Shown here: positions 38,675 through 48,937 of the stretch, in pieces
How positions within the stretch are numbered: the first letter of the stretch is position 1
How the letters are laid out: each line of letters opens with the position of its first letter
NCBI RefSeq assembly: GCF_019669925.1
Contig: NZ_AP019779.1
Location: 682,001-746,000 of the forward strand
Source: Methanobrevibacter arboriphilus
GTDB taxonomy: Archaea > Methanobacteriota > Methanobacteria > Methanobacteriales > Methanobacteriaceae
Reading direction: 5' to 3'
Length of the DNA: 64,000 nt
The notes under the pieces: model-generated
The model's input: only the letters and a program-made list of their open reading frames with translations
Databases searched by the model: none
Told to the model about the DNA's origin: nothing
Position numbers and translations under genes: made by a program

Positions 38675-39040
38675 TTATTCAACAATTTTTATATTACTAC
38701 CTTTAGGATTTTTCTCGATTATCTCACTGATAGAAATACATTCTCCACCAGATTTTTCAATTTTTTCTTGAGCTGTCTTTGAAAATTTTAATGCTGCAAT
38801 GCTAACTTCATGGTCAAGTTGACCATTAGATAAAACTTTACCTGGAACAAGTACAGTTTGATTTTCTTCAGAAACCCTGTTAATATCAGACAAGTTAACT
38901 TCTGCTTGTCTTCTACTTGCCCTTTCTAGTCTTTGTGCAACATCTTTCCAAATAGCTACTTCCTCATTATAAGATTTATCTTTAAGATTTTTTATAAGTT
39001 CAGTGAGGTTAGGATTTGTTTTGATAACTCTTCTAGCCAT
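38675..39040 (-). CDS. rpl18e: 50S ribosomal protein eL18
   Basis: 121 aa from the ATG at 39040 (RBS AAAGGAGAGAAAAC); an upstream in-frame ATG (39106) lies inside rpoD and has no family support. [33 protein letters not shown] and [17 protein letters not shown] are eL18 features. 25 bp after rpoD. Confidence 0.95.
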   Translation of the reverse strand: MARRVIKTNPNLTELIKNLKDKSYNEEVAIWKDVAQRLERASRRQAEVNLSDINRVSEENQTVLVPGKVLSNGQLDHEVSIAALKFSKTAQEKIEKSGGECISISEIIEKNPKGSNIKIVE

Positions 39041-39065
39041 TAGTTTTCTCTCCTTTATCCTAATA

Positions 39066-39863
39066 TTAATTTTTACTAAACGTGATGAACTTGTCTGTTT
39101 TTTCATTTAAAACATCACAAGCTTTTGATAAAACCTCTTCAGGAGGTATAGATCCATCAGTTTCAATCTTAAATATGAAATTCTCTGGCTCAAAACTTAT
39201 ATCAATATAATTATTCTCATCAGCTCTCATACAAGCTTTACACATAGAACAATTTTCAATATTCTGCACTTTTAATACTTTAGATCTTTTGTCAGATTTC
39301 AAAATATTTCTCGGACAAACATCAGCTAAATCATAATTAACTTCTGAATCTTCATTAAAAGTGATTTTAGGATATTGTTTATAAGCACAAACAGTAGTAG
39401 GCATCCATTTTGCATGTTCTTTACCTAAACCTATTTTTGCTACTGCTTCTAATTCCACATTTTGATTTTCTTTGAGTTTTAAGAGTGGTATTGTGTCATA
39501 TACTGGTTTTATTGTTGAGTCAGTTGAAACTAAATCCTTAGAATATATAACTCCAGGACCTGTTTTATTTAAAGTAAAAGAAACACTACATCTAGGACAA
39601 TAATCCTCACAATCACATTCATCTGCCATCTCCATTCCATCAATAGCATCCAAATTTGAAACTAAAGGAGTTAATCCTAATCTGTGAGCTAAAACCTCAT
39701 TAAACATTGCTGAATCGTTTTGAACAATGTTAACATCTTCAATTGCTATTTTAGGAACTTCCATCATAGCAATTCTACGAATAGCATTGATAAAAGGTAC
39801 TTCTGCATCACGAATGATGAAAACAATTTCATTTTCATCTTTACTTTTGACTTCAATTTCCAT
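39066..39863 (-). CDS. rpoD: DNA-directed RNA polymerase subunit D (Rpo3)
   Basis: 265 aa. The alpha/Rpb3-like dimerisation domain (VPFINAIRRIAMMEVPKIAIE) is interrupted by a Cys-rich loop (CDCEDYCPRCSV) and by a ferredoxin-like domain with VCPRNIL and CSMCKACMR. The four Cys needed for one [4Fe-4S] cluster are present; a further Cys after CMRA is Asp, so only one cluster is expected. Assembles with subunit L. Between rps11 and rpl18e. Confidence 0.95.
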   Translation of the reverse strand: MEIEVKSKDENEIVFIIRDAEVPFINAIRRIAMMEVPKIAIEDVNIVQNDSAMFNEVLAHRLGLTPLVSNLDAIDGMEMADECDCEDYCPRCSVSFTLNKTGPGVIYSKDLVSTDSTIKPVYDTIPLLKLKENQNVELEAVAKIGLGKEHAKWMPTTVCAYKQYPKITFNEDSEVNYDLADVCPRNILKSDKRSKVLKVQNIENCSMCKACMRADENNYIDISFEPENFIFKIETDGSIPPEEVLSKACDVLNEKTDKFITFSKN

Positions 39864-39875
39864 AATATACCCTTC

Positions 39876-40268
<393 letters not shown>

Positions 40269-40282
40269 TATTTCACCATTTA

Positions 40283-40918
40283 TTAATTTTTATCTGGATT
40301 TTGCACATTTTCTGTGTTTTCGATAGGATTTTCAGAAGATGCATCAGATTCTACAGATTTACCTTTAAAATTCTTACCTTTAGCATCAGTACTATCATTT
40401 CCTGTTGCTTTTCCAGCATTATATTCTTGAATCTGTTTAGCAATTGAAGGAGTATAATAACCTATAAGATCTTCTTCACCACGTTTAACTACATAACTTG
40501 GTGAATCAATCTTTTTATCATTCATAGATATATGACCATGCACAACAAACATTCTTGCTTCTTTAGCTGTTCTAGCAAGCCCTTTTTGATGTACTACAGT
40601 CTGTAATCTCCTTCTTAAAACGTTTTCAACAGTTAAATTAAGAATATCTTCTAAATGAGCATTTTCTGGAAGGAAGCCTTGTCTTGATAAATGCCCAATT
40701 AATTCGTTTTTCTCTTCCTCTACTTGGTCTTGAGAGAAACCTAATAAATATCTTGCTTCCCTACTGTATTTTCTAACTAAAGTGTCAGCTTTCCAAATCT
40801 CTTTCTTGTTTTTTAAGCCATATTTAACCATTAATTTATTTTCTGACTTAATTCTTTCAGCATTCCAAGGATGAGGTGGAGTATCATATTTTTTTCTTGC
40901 TTTTCTTGGATGACCCAT
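40283..40918 (-). CDS. rps4: 30S ribosomal protein uS4 with low-complexity C-terminal tail
   Basis: 211 aa. [18 protein letters not shown], the S4 RNA-binding domain [20 protein letters not shown] and [16 protein letters not shown] identify uS4, which nucleates the small subunit. The body ends near residue 175; a polar tail of about 35 aa rich in Asn, Ser, Asp and Glu follows and is not usual for the family. RBS AAGGAGATTATATA. Between rps13 and rps11. Confidence 0.95.
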   Translation of the reverse strand: MGHPRKARKKYDTPPHPWNAERIKSENKLMVKYGLKNKKEIWKADTLVRKYSREARYLLGFSQDQVEEEKNELIGHLSRQGFLPENAHLEDILNLTVENVLRRRLQTVVHQKGLARTAKEARMFVVHGHISMNDKKIDSPSYVVKRGEEDLIGYYTPSIAKQIQEYNAGKATGNDSTDAKGKNFKGKSVESDASSENPIENTENVQNPDKN

Positions 40919-41217
40919 TATATAATCTCCTTAAATTTTATTATTTTATAAAATGTTATTGATAATTTAACTAAAAATATTAGCTTAATAATTGCTTAAT
41001 ATATAATATCAGATTTTATTCACTATTAGTTACTATCATTTACTATGAAAATTAATTATAACAAAAAATTAATATAATAACCATAAATAAAGCTAATAAA
41101 TAAAACTATAATAACCAAAAACAAAATTATAATAACCAGAAATAATAATCAAATTATTAAAATAAGTTTAAAGCACAACCTAACATTATAACATTAAAAT
41201 AAGCCTATAAAACTAAA

Positions 41218-41667
41218 TTATCCTCTTCTTCTTCTTACACCAACAGATGAACCTTTTCTAAAAGTAGATTTAGTTCTTTGACCTCTTACAGGTAAGCCGA
41301 CTTCATGCCTTCTTCCTTTATAACTTCTGGTCTTTCTCATTCTGTTTAAATCATCTCTTAAAGTCATAACAAGATCAGATTCAATTAGATGAGTAGTTTC
41401 ACCAGTAGCATAGTCACGTTGTCTGTTTAACATCCATTCTGGAATGTTGTATTTTTGAGGATCTTCTAAAGCTTCTTCAATTTTTAAGACATCTTCATCT
41501 GAGATATATCCTATTTTTTGATTTAAATCAAAACCCATAGCTAAAGCTAAAGACCTTGATAAGGATAATCCAACACCTTTGATATCGGTTAAAGCATGTT
41601 CAATAGTTTTATTACCATCTACATCCTTTCTGGAAATACGCACCAAGTGCTTAAAATCGTCTTCCAT
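41218..41667 (-). CDS. rps13: 30S ribosomal protein uS13
   Basis: 149 aa from the ATG at 41667 with RBS GGAGGTTATTTA. An ATG 39 codons further upstream is open in frame but would read through an RNA hairpin and has no family support. [40 protein letters not shown] and the tail [20 protein letters not shown] are typical of archaeal uS13 at the subunit interface. It opens the rps13-rps4-rps11-rpoD operon; the 299-bp gap before rps4 holds only AT-rich repeats. Confidence 0.96.
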   Translation of the reverse strand: MEDDFKHLVRISRKDVDGNKTIEHALTDIKGVGLSLSRSLALAMGFDLNQKIGYISDEDVLKIEEALEDPQKYNIPEWMLNRQRDYATGETTHLIESDLVMTLRDDLNRMRKTRSYKGRRHEVGLPVRGQRTKSTFRKGSSVGVRRRRG

Positions 41668-41690
41668 TAAATAACCTCCGATTAGTAGAG

Positions 41691-41752
41691 CGAATCCATG
41701 AGACGTGAAATCTGGATTCGAATGTTTTGCATGAAAATTATTAATACAAAAC
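41691..41752 (-). promoter_or_regulatory. Structured leader upstream of rps13
   Basis: CGAATCCA (41691-41698) and TGGATTCG (41713-41720) are perfect 8-bp arms around a 14-nt loop, and GTTTTG/CAAAAC (41724-41729 / 41747-41752) form a second weaker stem. The first stem ends only about 15 bp from the rps13 ribosome site. Its relatively high G/C content stands out, so an mRNA leader with regulatory function, perhaps ribosomal protein feedback, is inferred. Confidence 0.45.
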
Positions 41753-41994
41753 ACAGTTTTCAACAATTTAAACTTAGTTAACATTAATTAAAAGATTTTT
41801 ATTAATTATAAATCCTAAGAGTACACTATTAGTTATATTACAATTAAGAATCGATTATAACAATGATCGATTATAGCAATTCAAAAAGATTAAAAAATTA
41901 AAAAAGATTAAAAAATAAAAAAATCACTTATTTAACTTCAATAAAACTTAATGAATAAATAGTAAAAATCTCAATCGTTTTATATACTAATAAA

Positions 41995-42079
<85 letters not shown>

Positions 42080-42116
42080 AAGATAATATAGCAAATGAAA
42101 CATAACATTCACAAGA

Positions 42117-42131
42117 AGAAATATATACTTC
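42117..42131 (-). promoter_or_regulatory. TATA box for tRNA-Ser
   Basis: AAGTATATATTTCTT on the minus strand lies about 40-50 bp upstream of the tRNA 5' end, leaving room for a start about 20 bp before the mature end. Inference from spacing. Confidence 0.4.
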
Positions 42132-42712
42132 ATTGAGAAAAAAGCTTCAAAAACTTACTAAAATTGTGAATTTGAAATAATATCAATTTCAACAAATTAA
42201 ATAGTTGATAGACTATTAATAAACAATTAGATAGCTAATAAACTATTAAATACTTAATAAACTACAATATATGATTAATATTATATTATTATAAGAGTAA
42301 AAATACAATATTTTCTAAATTATAATCATTGATAATATAGTAACATATTAAGGATAAACAAATATTTTAACTTTAATACATTTAAACTTTACGGTTTATT
42401 TTATAGTTTATGAAAATATTTAAGCTTAATATTTATAGTTATTAGACTTAATATTTATAAAATTTAGTAGTATTTATGAAAAATATAATTTATAAAAAAT
42501 AAAAGTAAAAATAAGATAAGAAAAGTAGATTAAAAAAAGTAGATTAAAATAAAAATAATAAATAAAAAAGAATAGTTTATAATTACAAAATATATAATAT
42601 AAAATATATAATGACAAATTCATAGTACATATATAATAAATATAAATATATATAAAATTTATCTCTAAAAAAGCTTATAAATAATATCACGACCATAAAA
42701 ACCTGTAAATAG
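42132..42712. other. AT-rich spacer between tRNA-Ser and surface protein gene
   Basis: About 580 bp without any open frame of interest; repeated AAATAATTAAATAG-like and TATATAAAATATATA runs only. No transfer-associated direct repeat of the tRNA end was noticed by eye. Confidence 0.4.
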
Positions 42713-44005
42713 CTATATGATAGTTATATAAGTTTTTTTATTTAAATTATATGTATTATATGTATCTGTGGTAATTTTTGGAGTTAATAATGCTCTTCCA
42801 GATTTTTTAATTTTAAAAACAAGCTTTATCAATGAAGTTCCAACTTTAGCTTTTTTAATAGTCACAGAAAATGTATTTTTCTTTGAACTATATTTTTTAA
42901 TACCAGCACCTATTGCTTTTATATATTTAAGTCCACTTGGTACTTTATAAGTTAATTTTGTATTTGTTGCACTATCAGGACCCTGATTTATTATTCTATA
43001 AAATATTGTTACAGTATTTCCCACCTTTGGTCTAGCTTTACTTGTAGTGATTTTAGGATAAACACAAGCTTTTTTTACCTTTAAAATAGCAGAATTAATT
43101 ACATCAATGCCATATTTAGCTTGAATCGTATGTTTACCTGGATTTAATTTAACTTTGTAATTTATAGCAGCGATACCATTCTTACTAGTTTTAGCTGACC
43201 CAATTAATTTATTATCAACATAAAACTTAATATATTTATTAGATATCTTTTTATTATTGTAGGTTAAGATAGCTTTCAATTGAGTCTTTTTATTTTTATC
43301 TGCAAAAATATTACTCACTTTCAAATTATAAGCATTCTTTGTAATTGTTAGTTTTCCATTTCCTGATGATGAAGAATACAAATTATCTCCTGCAAATTTA
43401 GTATTAATAGTATATATACCTTTTTTACCTCTAAAATTAATCTTAGCTATTCCACCATTATCCGTTATTCCCTTATATGTTTTTCCATTGATTGTAAATT
43501 GTATTTGCTTATTTTGAATGGGTTTATTTGAACTATCCTTTAATGTAGCCATTATATTAGTATTAGTATTTTCCAAAACTTTTATATTATTAACACTAAG
43601 CTTTGTCTCTTTTTTAACATTGTTTAAATTAACATGAATGATTTTTATTCCAGGTCCCTCAGGATAATCAACATCCCATGCTTCAGCCTTTATAGTATAT
43701 CTACCATTTGGTGCTGAGCTAGTATCCCATACACATTCCCATCCATCATTAGGATTTTTATCTGTTATGATTTTTTTATAATTGTTAGGTCCAGAAATTT
43801 CATAAATAACACCTTTATCATCAATTGCTGTATGAGTTCTAATAGAAGTTTTTATTTTAACCATTCCATTAACATTAGAGTTATCTATAGGTGATACAAA
43901 CTTAATTTCTGGAGGGAATGGATCATGAGCAAATGCAACATTAGAAGAAAATCCAATAACCGCAAAAATAAATAATGATATTAAAATAATTCTCTTAAAT
44001 CTAAT
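42713..44005 (-). CDS. Secreted Ig-like/DUF11 surface protein, probable ATT start
   Basis: 430 aa from ATT 44005. The open frame extends 47 codons upstream of its first ATG and encodes a clear signal peptide (RFKRIILISLFIFAVIGFSS, ending VAFA) and mature start HDPFPPEIKFVSPID. No ATG, GTG or TTG lies in this extension after the preceding stop, while AGGTGG is seven bases before the ATT. The mature protein has Big-type Ig-like repeats (about 50-290: VNNIKVLENTNTNIMATL, KVKLNPGKHTIQAKYG) and a final DUF11-like domain (GNTVTIFYRIINQGPDSAT). No membrane anchor, so it is wall-associated or released. Encoded downstream of another surface protein gene on the same strand. Function unknown. Confidence 0.78.
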   Translation of the reverse strand: MRFKRIILISLFIFAVIGFSSNVAFAHDPFPPEIKFVSPIDNSNVNGMVKIKTSIRTHTAIDDKGVIYEISGPNNYKKIITDKNPNDGWECVWDTSSAPNGRYTIKAEAWDVDYPEGPGIKIIHVNLNNVKKETKLSVNNIKVLENTNTNIMATLKDSSNKPIQNKQIQFTINGKTYKGITDNGGIAKINFRGKKGIYTINTKFAGDNLYSSSSGNGKLTITKNAYNLKVSNIFADKNKKTQLKAILTYNNKKISNKYIKFYVDNKLIGSAKTSKNGIAAINYKVKLNPGKHTIQAKYGIDVINSAILKVKKACVYPKITTSKARPKVGNTVTIFYRIINQGPDSATNTKLTYKVPSGLKYIKAIGAGIKKYSSKKNTFSVTIKKAKVGTSLIKLVFKIKKSGRALLTPKITTDTYNTYNLNKKTYITII

Positions 44006-44263
44006 TATAATTCCACCTATTTAATATTTTATTCCATATTTAATATTTTATTCAATAATTTAAGATTTATTAAATATATTTATTCAAATATTGATTTTAA
44101 TATTATTATAATAAAAAATTAATATTTATTATAATAAATAAAAAAATAATTGAAAAAGAGTTTAAAAACATGGAAAAAGTTTAAAAATATTTAAATATTT
44201 AAAAACATGTTTTATACCTTTAAACAATTGAAAATATTTTTAAATAAACTTTTAAACATATAT

Positions 44264-46243
44264 TTACCTTCTTAGGGTAAGTATAACTTTTCCAGTAGTT
44301 CCTTTAGCTAAATTCAATTTAATGGCTAATTTGCCATTTTTAAGAGAAGCTTTTTTAGCATATTTGTAAGAAGCTTTGGAAAGTTTATATTTTTTCAAAT
44401 CAATTGTAACAATTTTTGATCCAGCTATATTACCTGTATTTTTCCATTGAATAGTTTTTTGATAAATCTTGCCTTTTTTAATAGTTTTAGTTTTATCTGA
44501 TGCTTGTTTGATAAGAGCGAGTTTAACATCAGCTATAGAACTTGAAACAGTAGCTTTTTTGTATTGTGTAGAATTAATCTTTGCATCATTTGATATAGCT
44601 TGAAAACTAAGTTTTCCAGTTTTAGTAGGTGTATATGTGAATGTTGCAATTCCATTTGAATCCGTTTTCCCAGTTATAGTTTTTGATCCAATTTTAAGTG
44701 ACACAATTTGACCTTTTACAATAAATCCATTGGTTCCTGTAGATTTTACTTTAACAGTAATTTTTCCACCATTTTTAGCTTGGGTTGCACTAATTATATT
44801 TAAGTTAGTACTATAAGAATTTGAATTTTCATTATAAATAGCATCAGTACCTCTATATACATTATTATTTATAAATTCAGATTTAGAAGTATTCATTTCA
44901 CTGTATTGGATAAATATTGCATTACCATACTCTGCTCTGTTGTTTATAAATTTAGAATTTTTAATATTCATAGTTCCATTTTCATCTTGATAGATTGCTC
45001 CACCATTATCTGCATAGTTATTTGTAAATATACATCCATCTATTAAGAAACCTTTAGCTTTATTATAAATTCCTGCACCAAAGTCTCCAGAATTTTTTGT
45101 GAAGTTTGAGTTTAAAACAGTAAAATTATCTCCAGCATTTTTTATAGCTCTTTCACTTGATTCAAAGACACAATCTTTAACAGTCACATTGTATCCAGGA
45201 CTATCAGTTGAAGCTGAAGGAGCATTGTTAATTGCAGAGTCTTTACAATTTTTAAATGTAGAATTTTCTATCCATATATTTCCACCACCAACAATAGAGA
45301 TTGCAGAATCTTTACCACCATCAAAATAGGAATGTAAGATCTTTACATTAGTTGCAGCAAAGTTTAATGTTTCAGAATTATTATATCCTTTAATATATGA
45401 TAATGTAACATTATCTCCATCAAAAGCTATTGGACAGCATGGAAAATTACTAACAGTAATATTTGTAAATAATATATGATTTCCACTTGATTGAATAGGG
45501 CAGCAAACCATTGAAGATATTGCAAAAGGATTTGTTTCTGTTAATAAAGAGTTTTTAATTGTAAAATAATCTCCCCAATTATCAATACCATATCTATTAG
45601 GATTATATATTGTTACATTATCTACTGTACAATAGTTTCCACTAGTAGCTATAGTTCTTGCAGGTCCTTCAAAAATACCAGGACTAATAATTAAAGAATT
45701 CTCTATAAGAAAATTATCCCCACTATTCCAAATTAGTGCAGGCCTAGCAGGATTTGAAGCTCCTTTTTGAGGATAAGACTCCTTAATAGTTACACCAGAT
45801 ATATAAAGACCATCTCCCTGATTTTTAATTGCTGCACTATCGTTTAAAGCCCCAGAGCTTGTAAAACCTTTTAAAGTTACATTGATCAAGGATAGACGAG
45901 CATTTGAACCCGCATTAATAAACCAGTTAGTATTCCAATTAGCTCCTTCACCATCAATTATAGTTTTATCTCTTGAATTACCTATAATAGTGATATTTTT
46001 ATTATTAAATGTTATATTAACATTCTTAACACCTTTATAAGTACCATCAGCTAACTTTATAATCCCTTCAGAACCATCACCAATACTATTAATACTATCA
46101 TTAAGAGTTCCATTAGTAGAATTGATATTTATAGTGGTAGGTTCGCTAGCACTAACAGTACTTATAGTTAAAGCAAATAAACAAAAAATAAGCAACATTA
46201 ATATGCTTAATTTATTTTTATTCGTTATTAAAACTTTATTCAT
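44264..46243 (-). CDS. Beta-helix adhesin-like protein with two CCPI motifs
   Basis: 659 aa. Signal peptide (LSILMLLIFCLFALTISTVSA), NosD/pectate-lyase-like beta-helix (about 40-490) and a C-terminal Ig-like plus Lys-rich domain (about 500-659). Two vicinal-Cys motifs SMVCCPIQSS and NFPCCPIAFD lie about 21 residues apart on successive rungs (near residues 250-275) and would stack next to each other, a possible metal or disulfide site. Later rungs also contain single Cys (FKNCKDS, DGCIF). Excellent RBS (AGGAGGTTTAATA). It is next to the putative metal-uptake locus, divided from it by a 722-bp spacer. Confidence 0.82.
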   Translation of the reverse strand: MNKVLITNKNKLSILMLLIFCLFALTISTVSASEPTTININSTNGTLNDSINSIGDGSEGIIKLADGTYKGVKNVNITFNNKNITIIGNSRDKTIIDGEGANWNTNWFINAGSNARLSLINVTLKGFTSSGALNDSAAIKNQGDGLYISGVTIKESYPQKGASNPARPALIWNSGDNFLIENSLIISPGIFEGPARTIATSGNYCTVDNVTIYNPNRYGIDNWGDYFTIKNSLLTETNPFAISSMVCCPIQSSGNHILFTNITVSNFPCCPIAFDGDNVTLSYIKGYNNSETLNFAATNVKILHSYFDGGKDSAISIVGGGNIWIENSTFKNCKDSAINNAPSASTDSPGYNVTVKDCVFESSERAIKNAGDNFTVLNSNFTKNSGDFGAGIYNKAKGFLIDGCIFTNNYADNGGAIYQDENGTMNIKNSKFINNRAEYGNAIFIQYSEMNTSKSEFINNNVYRGTDAIYNENSNSYSTNLNIISATQAKNGGKITVKVKSTGTNGFIVKGQIVSLKIGSKTITGKTDSNGIATFTYTPTKTGKLSFQAISNDAKINSTQYKKATVSSSIADVKLALIKQASDKTKTIKKGKIYQKTIQWKNTGNIAGSKIVTIDLKKYKLSKASYKYAKKASLKNGKLAIKLNLAKGTTGKVILTLRR

Positions 46244-46965
46244 TATTAAACCTCCTATAATTTATTTTAATAAATTAAACTTGATATATCAAGAAAAAGT
46301 TACTAAAAACAGCAAACAATACCCAATAATATGAAAATAGCATAAATATAATATCAATATAATAATATATTCTTTATATTAACATATAGTCATAAAAAAT
46401 TGTATTAATTAGCTGATTCTTAGTCTCATTGCGTGATATAAATTGAATTTTTAGTAATAACTATTTAAAGATTTCTAAAAAATAACCCATAAAATTTCTT
46501 GCAAAAATTAAAATAAAAGGATATTATTATCTTAAATCCAGTGAAAGTTATTAATAAACTGTAAAACTATTATATAATCTAAAAAAACCCTTAAAAAGTA
46601 CGATAGTAATACTCATTGATAAAATAATATCATTATAAAGTTAAGAATTATTCAGTAAATGTTATTATTCTTAGTAAATTTCAATAAATATAACAATGGT
46701 AATAAATATTGGAAAAAAGTAACTACTATATATTTAATATTAAATTTTAAAGGAAAATTATAGTATTTAAAAAATAGTAATACTTTTCAATAAAATAATA
46801 CTATTATAATAAAATTACAATTTCCATAACAAAGACAAAAAATTAAAAATAAATAAAAAAATTAAAAATAAAAAGCTAGAATAAAAAAATTAAATAAAAA
46901 ATTAAAATAAAAAATTAAAATAAAAAATAATTATTAAAAATAAATAAAAATAAAGAAATAAAAAA
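46244..46965. other. 722-bp intergenic region with AGTAATACT motif copies
   Basis: Upstream of the CCPI surface protein and downstream of the 172-aa gene. AGTAATACTCATTGATAAAA (from 46604) and AGTAATACTTTTCA (46776-46789) resemble elements at 53959 and 54109 that flank the other end of the metal locus. 46840-46960 is an A-rich run of AAATAAAAAATT units that is T-rich on the transcribed minus strand and may terminate the upstream operon. Confidence 0.45.
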
Positions 46966-47484
46966 TTATTTTTTTCTTTTTATTATATATGTACCAATAG
47001 CTGAAACCAATCCAATAATAACAATTATAAGAATCAATGATGTAAAGTTTAAATCCATATTCCCAACATTATTATTAGAAATTTTTGAAGAATTAGAGTT
47101 AATGTTTTCAGTACTATTAAGCTGTTTTAACTTAATCAAACCATTTTTAATAGAATCATCATCAGAATCAACCACGATAATCCTATTAGATAAATCTTTA
47201 TGTTGTTGTAAAAATTCATTACTAACATTCTGATATGCAACAACTAAAATCATCTTATTCTTATTTGATAAGGCATGTTCAAGTTGATGTTCTACATCAG
47301 ATACAGAGTTAAATTTATAGACTTTAACATCAAAATCCATTTGTTCAGCTAATTTTTTAGCTATAACACCTGTTGAATCATCAGATAATACCATAACATC
47401 TTCAGTAACATCTACACCATGTGCATTTATTCCATTTATTACAAAAAACAATATAAATATAATAAAAATTCCTTTAATTTTCAT
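46966..47484 (-). CDS. Surface protein with His at mature N-terminus and C-terminal anchor, 172 aa
   Basis: Not a recognised family. Signal peptide IFIIFILFFVINGINA, mature start HGVDVTEDVMVL, a small alpha/beta domain (about 25-125: VMVLSDDSTGVIAKKLAEQM, MILVVAYQNVSNEFLQQH, IIVVDSDD), an Asn/Ser-rich linker and a final span SLILIIVIIGLVSAIGTYII with KRKK. Two membrane crossings recall the topology of CbiN, the small partner of CbiM, but the outer domain is larger. It is the third gene of the operon with the CbiM-like permease (150 bp away). A role in nickel or cobalt capture is inferred from context only. Confidence 0.7.
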   Translation of the reverse strand: MKIKGIFIIFILFFVINGINAHGVDVTEDVMVLSDDSTGVIAKKLAEQMDFDVKVYKFNSVSDVEHQLEHALSNKNKMILVVAYQNVSNEFLQQHKDLSNRIIVVDSDDDSIKNGLIKLKQLNSTENINSNSSKISNNNVGNMDLNFTSLILIIVIIGLVSAIGTYIIKRKK

Positions 47485-47634
47485 TCTTCTTTTCTCCGTA
47501 ATTCTTATATCTTTAAAATCTTATCTCTTTAAAAATTAAATATATTTAACAGAACCTATTTAATATAAAAAAGTTAAAATAAGCTATTTGAAATAAACTA
47601 TTTAATAAAAGTTGTTTAAAATAAATAACAATGA

Positions 47635-48252
47635 TTAAAATTTATCTAATGTCATTAAATCAGGTTTTACTCTTTCAATAGTAGAAACAATCAAAGTAGT
47701 TGCAAAACTTTCTATTAGTCCAACAAATAAATAGAAAGGTAGTAATGAATAAATCAATATTTCTAACGATGTAGATCCAGAGATCACTAATATTGAAATT
47801 TGAGTTAATGTTGCAAAAATAATTCCCATTAATGTAGCAACAAAAATTCCAATAGTTTTACTGAATTTAGAAACAAGAATGTAAAATATATAAGTTCCTA
47901 TACTAAGAGCAATACCCATTGCACAAACATTTGCACCTAATGTTGTTAAGCCCCCCATTCCCAAAAATAATTGGACTACTAATGATAAAAAGGACACAGC
48001 AATCCCATTTAGAGGACCTAATAAAATCACAACTAATGGAATTAAGAAAAAGTGTATAGGAACTCCAAATGGTGAAGGAATAGAAATTGAAGTTGCCACA
48101 ACTGTTGCAACTGATAATAATGCTATTAAGACAAAACGCTGCTCAGATTGATTTTTAGACATCTTATATGAAAATATTAACAAGGCAATGATCATTATTA
48201 CCCAATAAACTAAAGCTTGATTTAATGGAATTATTCCATCTGGTAAATGCAT
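47635..48252 (-). CDS. cbiM: CbiM/NikM-family cobalt or nickel permease component
   Basis: 205 aa, about six membrane spans. It begins MHLPDGIIPLNQALVYW: the N-terminal Met-His of this family binds the Ni/Co ion (established for NikM/CbiM). Typical internal segments SIPSPFGVPIHFFLIPLV and FLGMGGLTTLGANVCAMGI are present. This is the substrate-specific component of an ECF transporter; no CbiQ or CbiO genes are in the window, so they must be elsewhere or absent. Good RBS (AGGAGGAAATAAGA). Encoded between a His-rich tail-anchored protein and the 172-aa protein. Cobalt versus nickel cannot be decided. Confidence 0.88.
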   Translation of the reverse strand: MHLPDGIIPLNQALVYWVIMIIALLIFSYKMSKNQSEQRFVLIALLSVATVVATSISIPSPFGVPIHFFLIPLVVILLGPLNGIAVSFLSLVVQLFLGMGGLTTLGANVCAMGIALSIGTYIFYILVSKFSKTIGIFVATLMGIIFATLTQISILVISGSTSLEILIYSLLPFYLFVGLIESFATTLIVSTIERVKPDLMTLDKF

Positions 48253-48367
48253 TCTTATTTCCTCCTAAATAAATAACATGATATAAAAATAATAATTTTT
48301 AAAACTAAAAGTAATTTTTAAAACTAAAAGTTAAAAATTAAATATAAAAAAGTTTATTAAAAGTATT

Positions 48368-48832
48368 TTATTTAATGTTTTTTAAATATAAAAATACAAT
48401 TATTCCAATGATAGCTAAAATTACTATTATAATCATTAATATATTATTTAATGAAATTCCATCATCTAAACTATTATTTGTATTATTATTCAAATTATTT
48501 TGAGTATTATTGGATTCATTAGTATTGTTAGTATTATTGTTAGTGTTATTATTAGTATTATTGTTTGTAATTTGAGTATTATCTTCAGAATTAGAATTCT
48601 TATTTTTAAAATTTTTATCAGAATTAGTTTTTGTTTTAGAATTTTCCTTTTTTGAAGTATTAGATTCAGAATTTTGATTTGAATCATCAGTATATTCAGT
48701 ATCTTCAACAGTTACTTCATCTACATAATTTTCATGTCCAGAATGTCCAGGATGTGCATTTACAAGACTAAAAGTCATTGAAAAAATCAAAGCTAAAATT
48801 ATTATAATTCCTATTTTTTTAATTTTAAGAAT
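48368..48832 (-). CDS. Tail-anchored AHPGH surface protein 2, ATT start
   Basis: 154 aa from ATT 48832. Frame upstream of the first TTG encodes LKIKKIGIIIILALIFSM, a proper signal peptide, and AGGAGG lies six bases before the ATT; an in-frame TAA just upstream excludes longer forms. The mature chain starts HPGHSGHENY (three His in seven residues, suited to bind Ni/Co/Cu), then an acidic segment, a long Asn/Thr/Ser stalk and the anchor DDGISLNNILMIIIVILAI. Sister of the 50264 protein. First gene of the operon with the CbiM-like permease. Role in presenting metal to CbiM is inference. Confidence 0.75.
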   Translation of the reverse strand: MLKIKKIGIIIILALIFSMTFSLVNAHPGHSGHENYVDEVTVEDTEYTDDSNQNSESNTSKKENSKTKTNSDKNFKNKNSNSEDNTQITNNNTNNNTNNNTNNTNESNNTQNNLNNNTNNSLDDGISLNNILMIIIVILAIIGIIVFLYLKNIK

Positions 48833-48937
48833 AATTAGCCTCCTTTAATATTTTAATGCCTTTACTATTTTAATATTATAATAATACAAGTATCAATTAG
48901 ATAAAAAGATATTTTATAAATTATATCTATAGTATAA

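Noticed and set aside
41690-41730. Possible second tRNA because of GGATTCGAATG
   Set aside because: No acceptor, D or anticodon stems can be formed; the sequence pairs as a simple hairpin instead.
41668-41784. N-terminal extension of uS13 by 39 residues
   Set aside because: The extra segment overlaps a hairpin and the obvious GGAGG ribosome site before ATG 41667, and does not resemble uS13.
47635-48252. Complete CbiMNQO transporter
   Set aside because: No CbiQ or CbiO genes are present next to CbiM; only the substrate component and unusual partners are seen.
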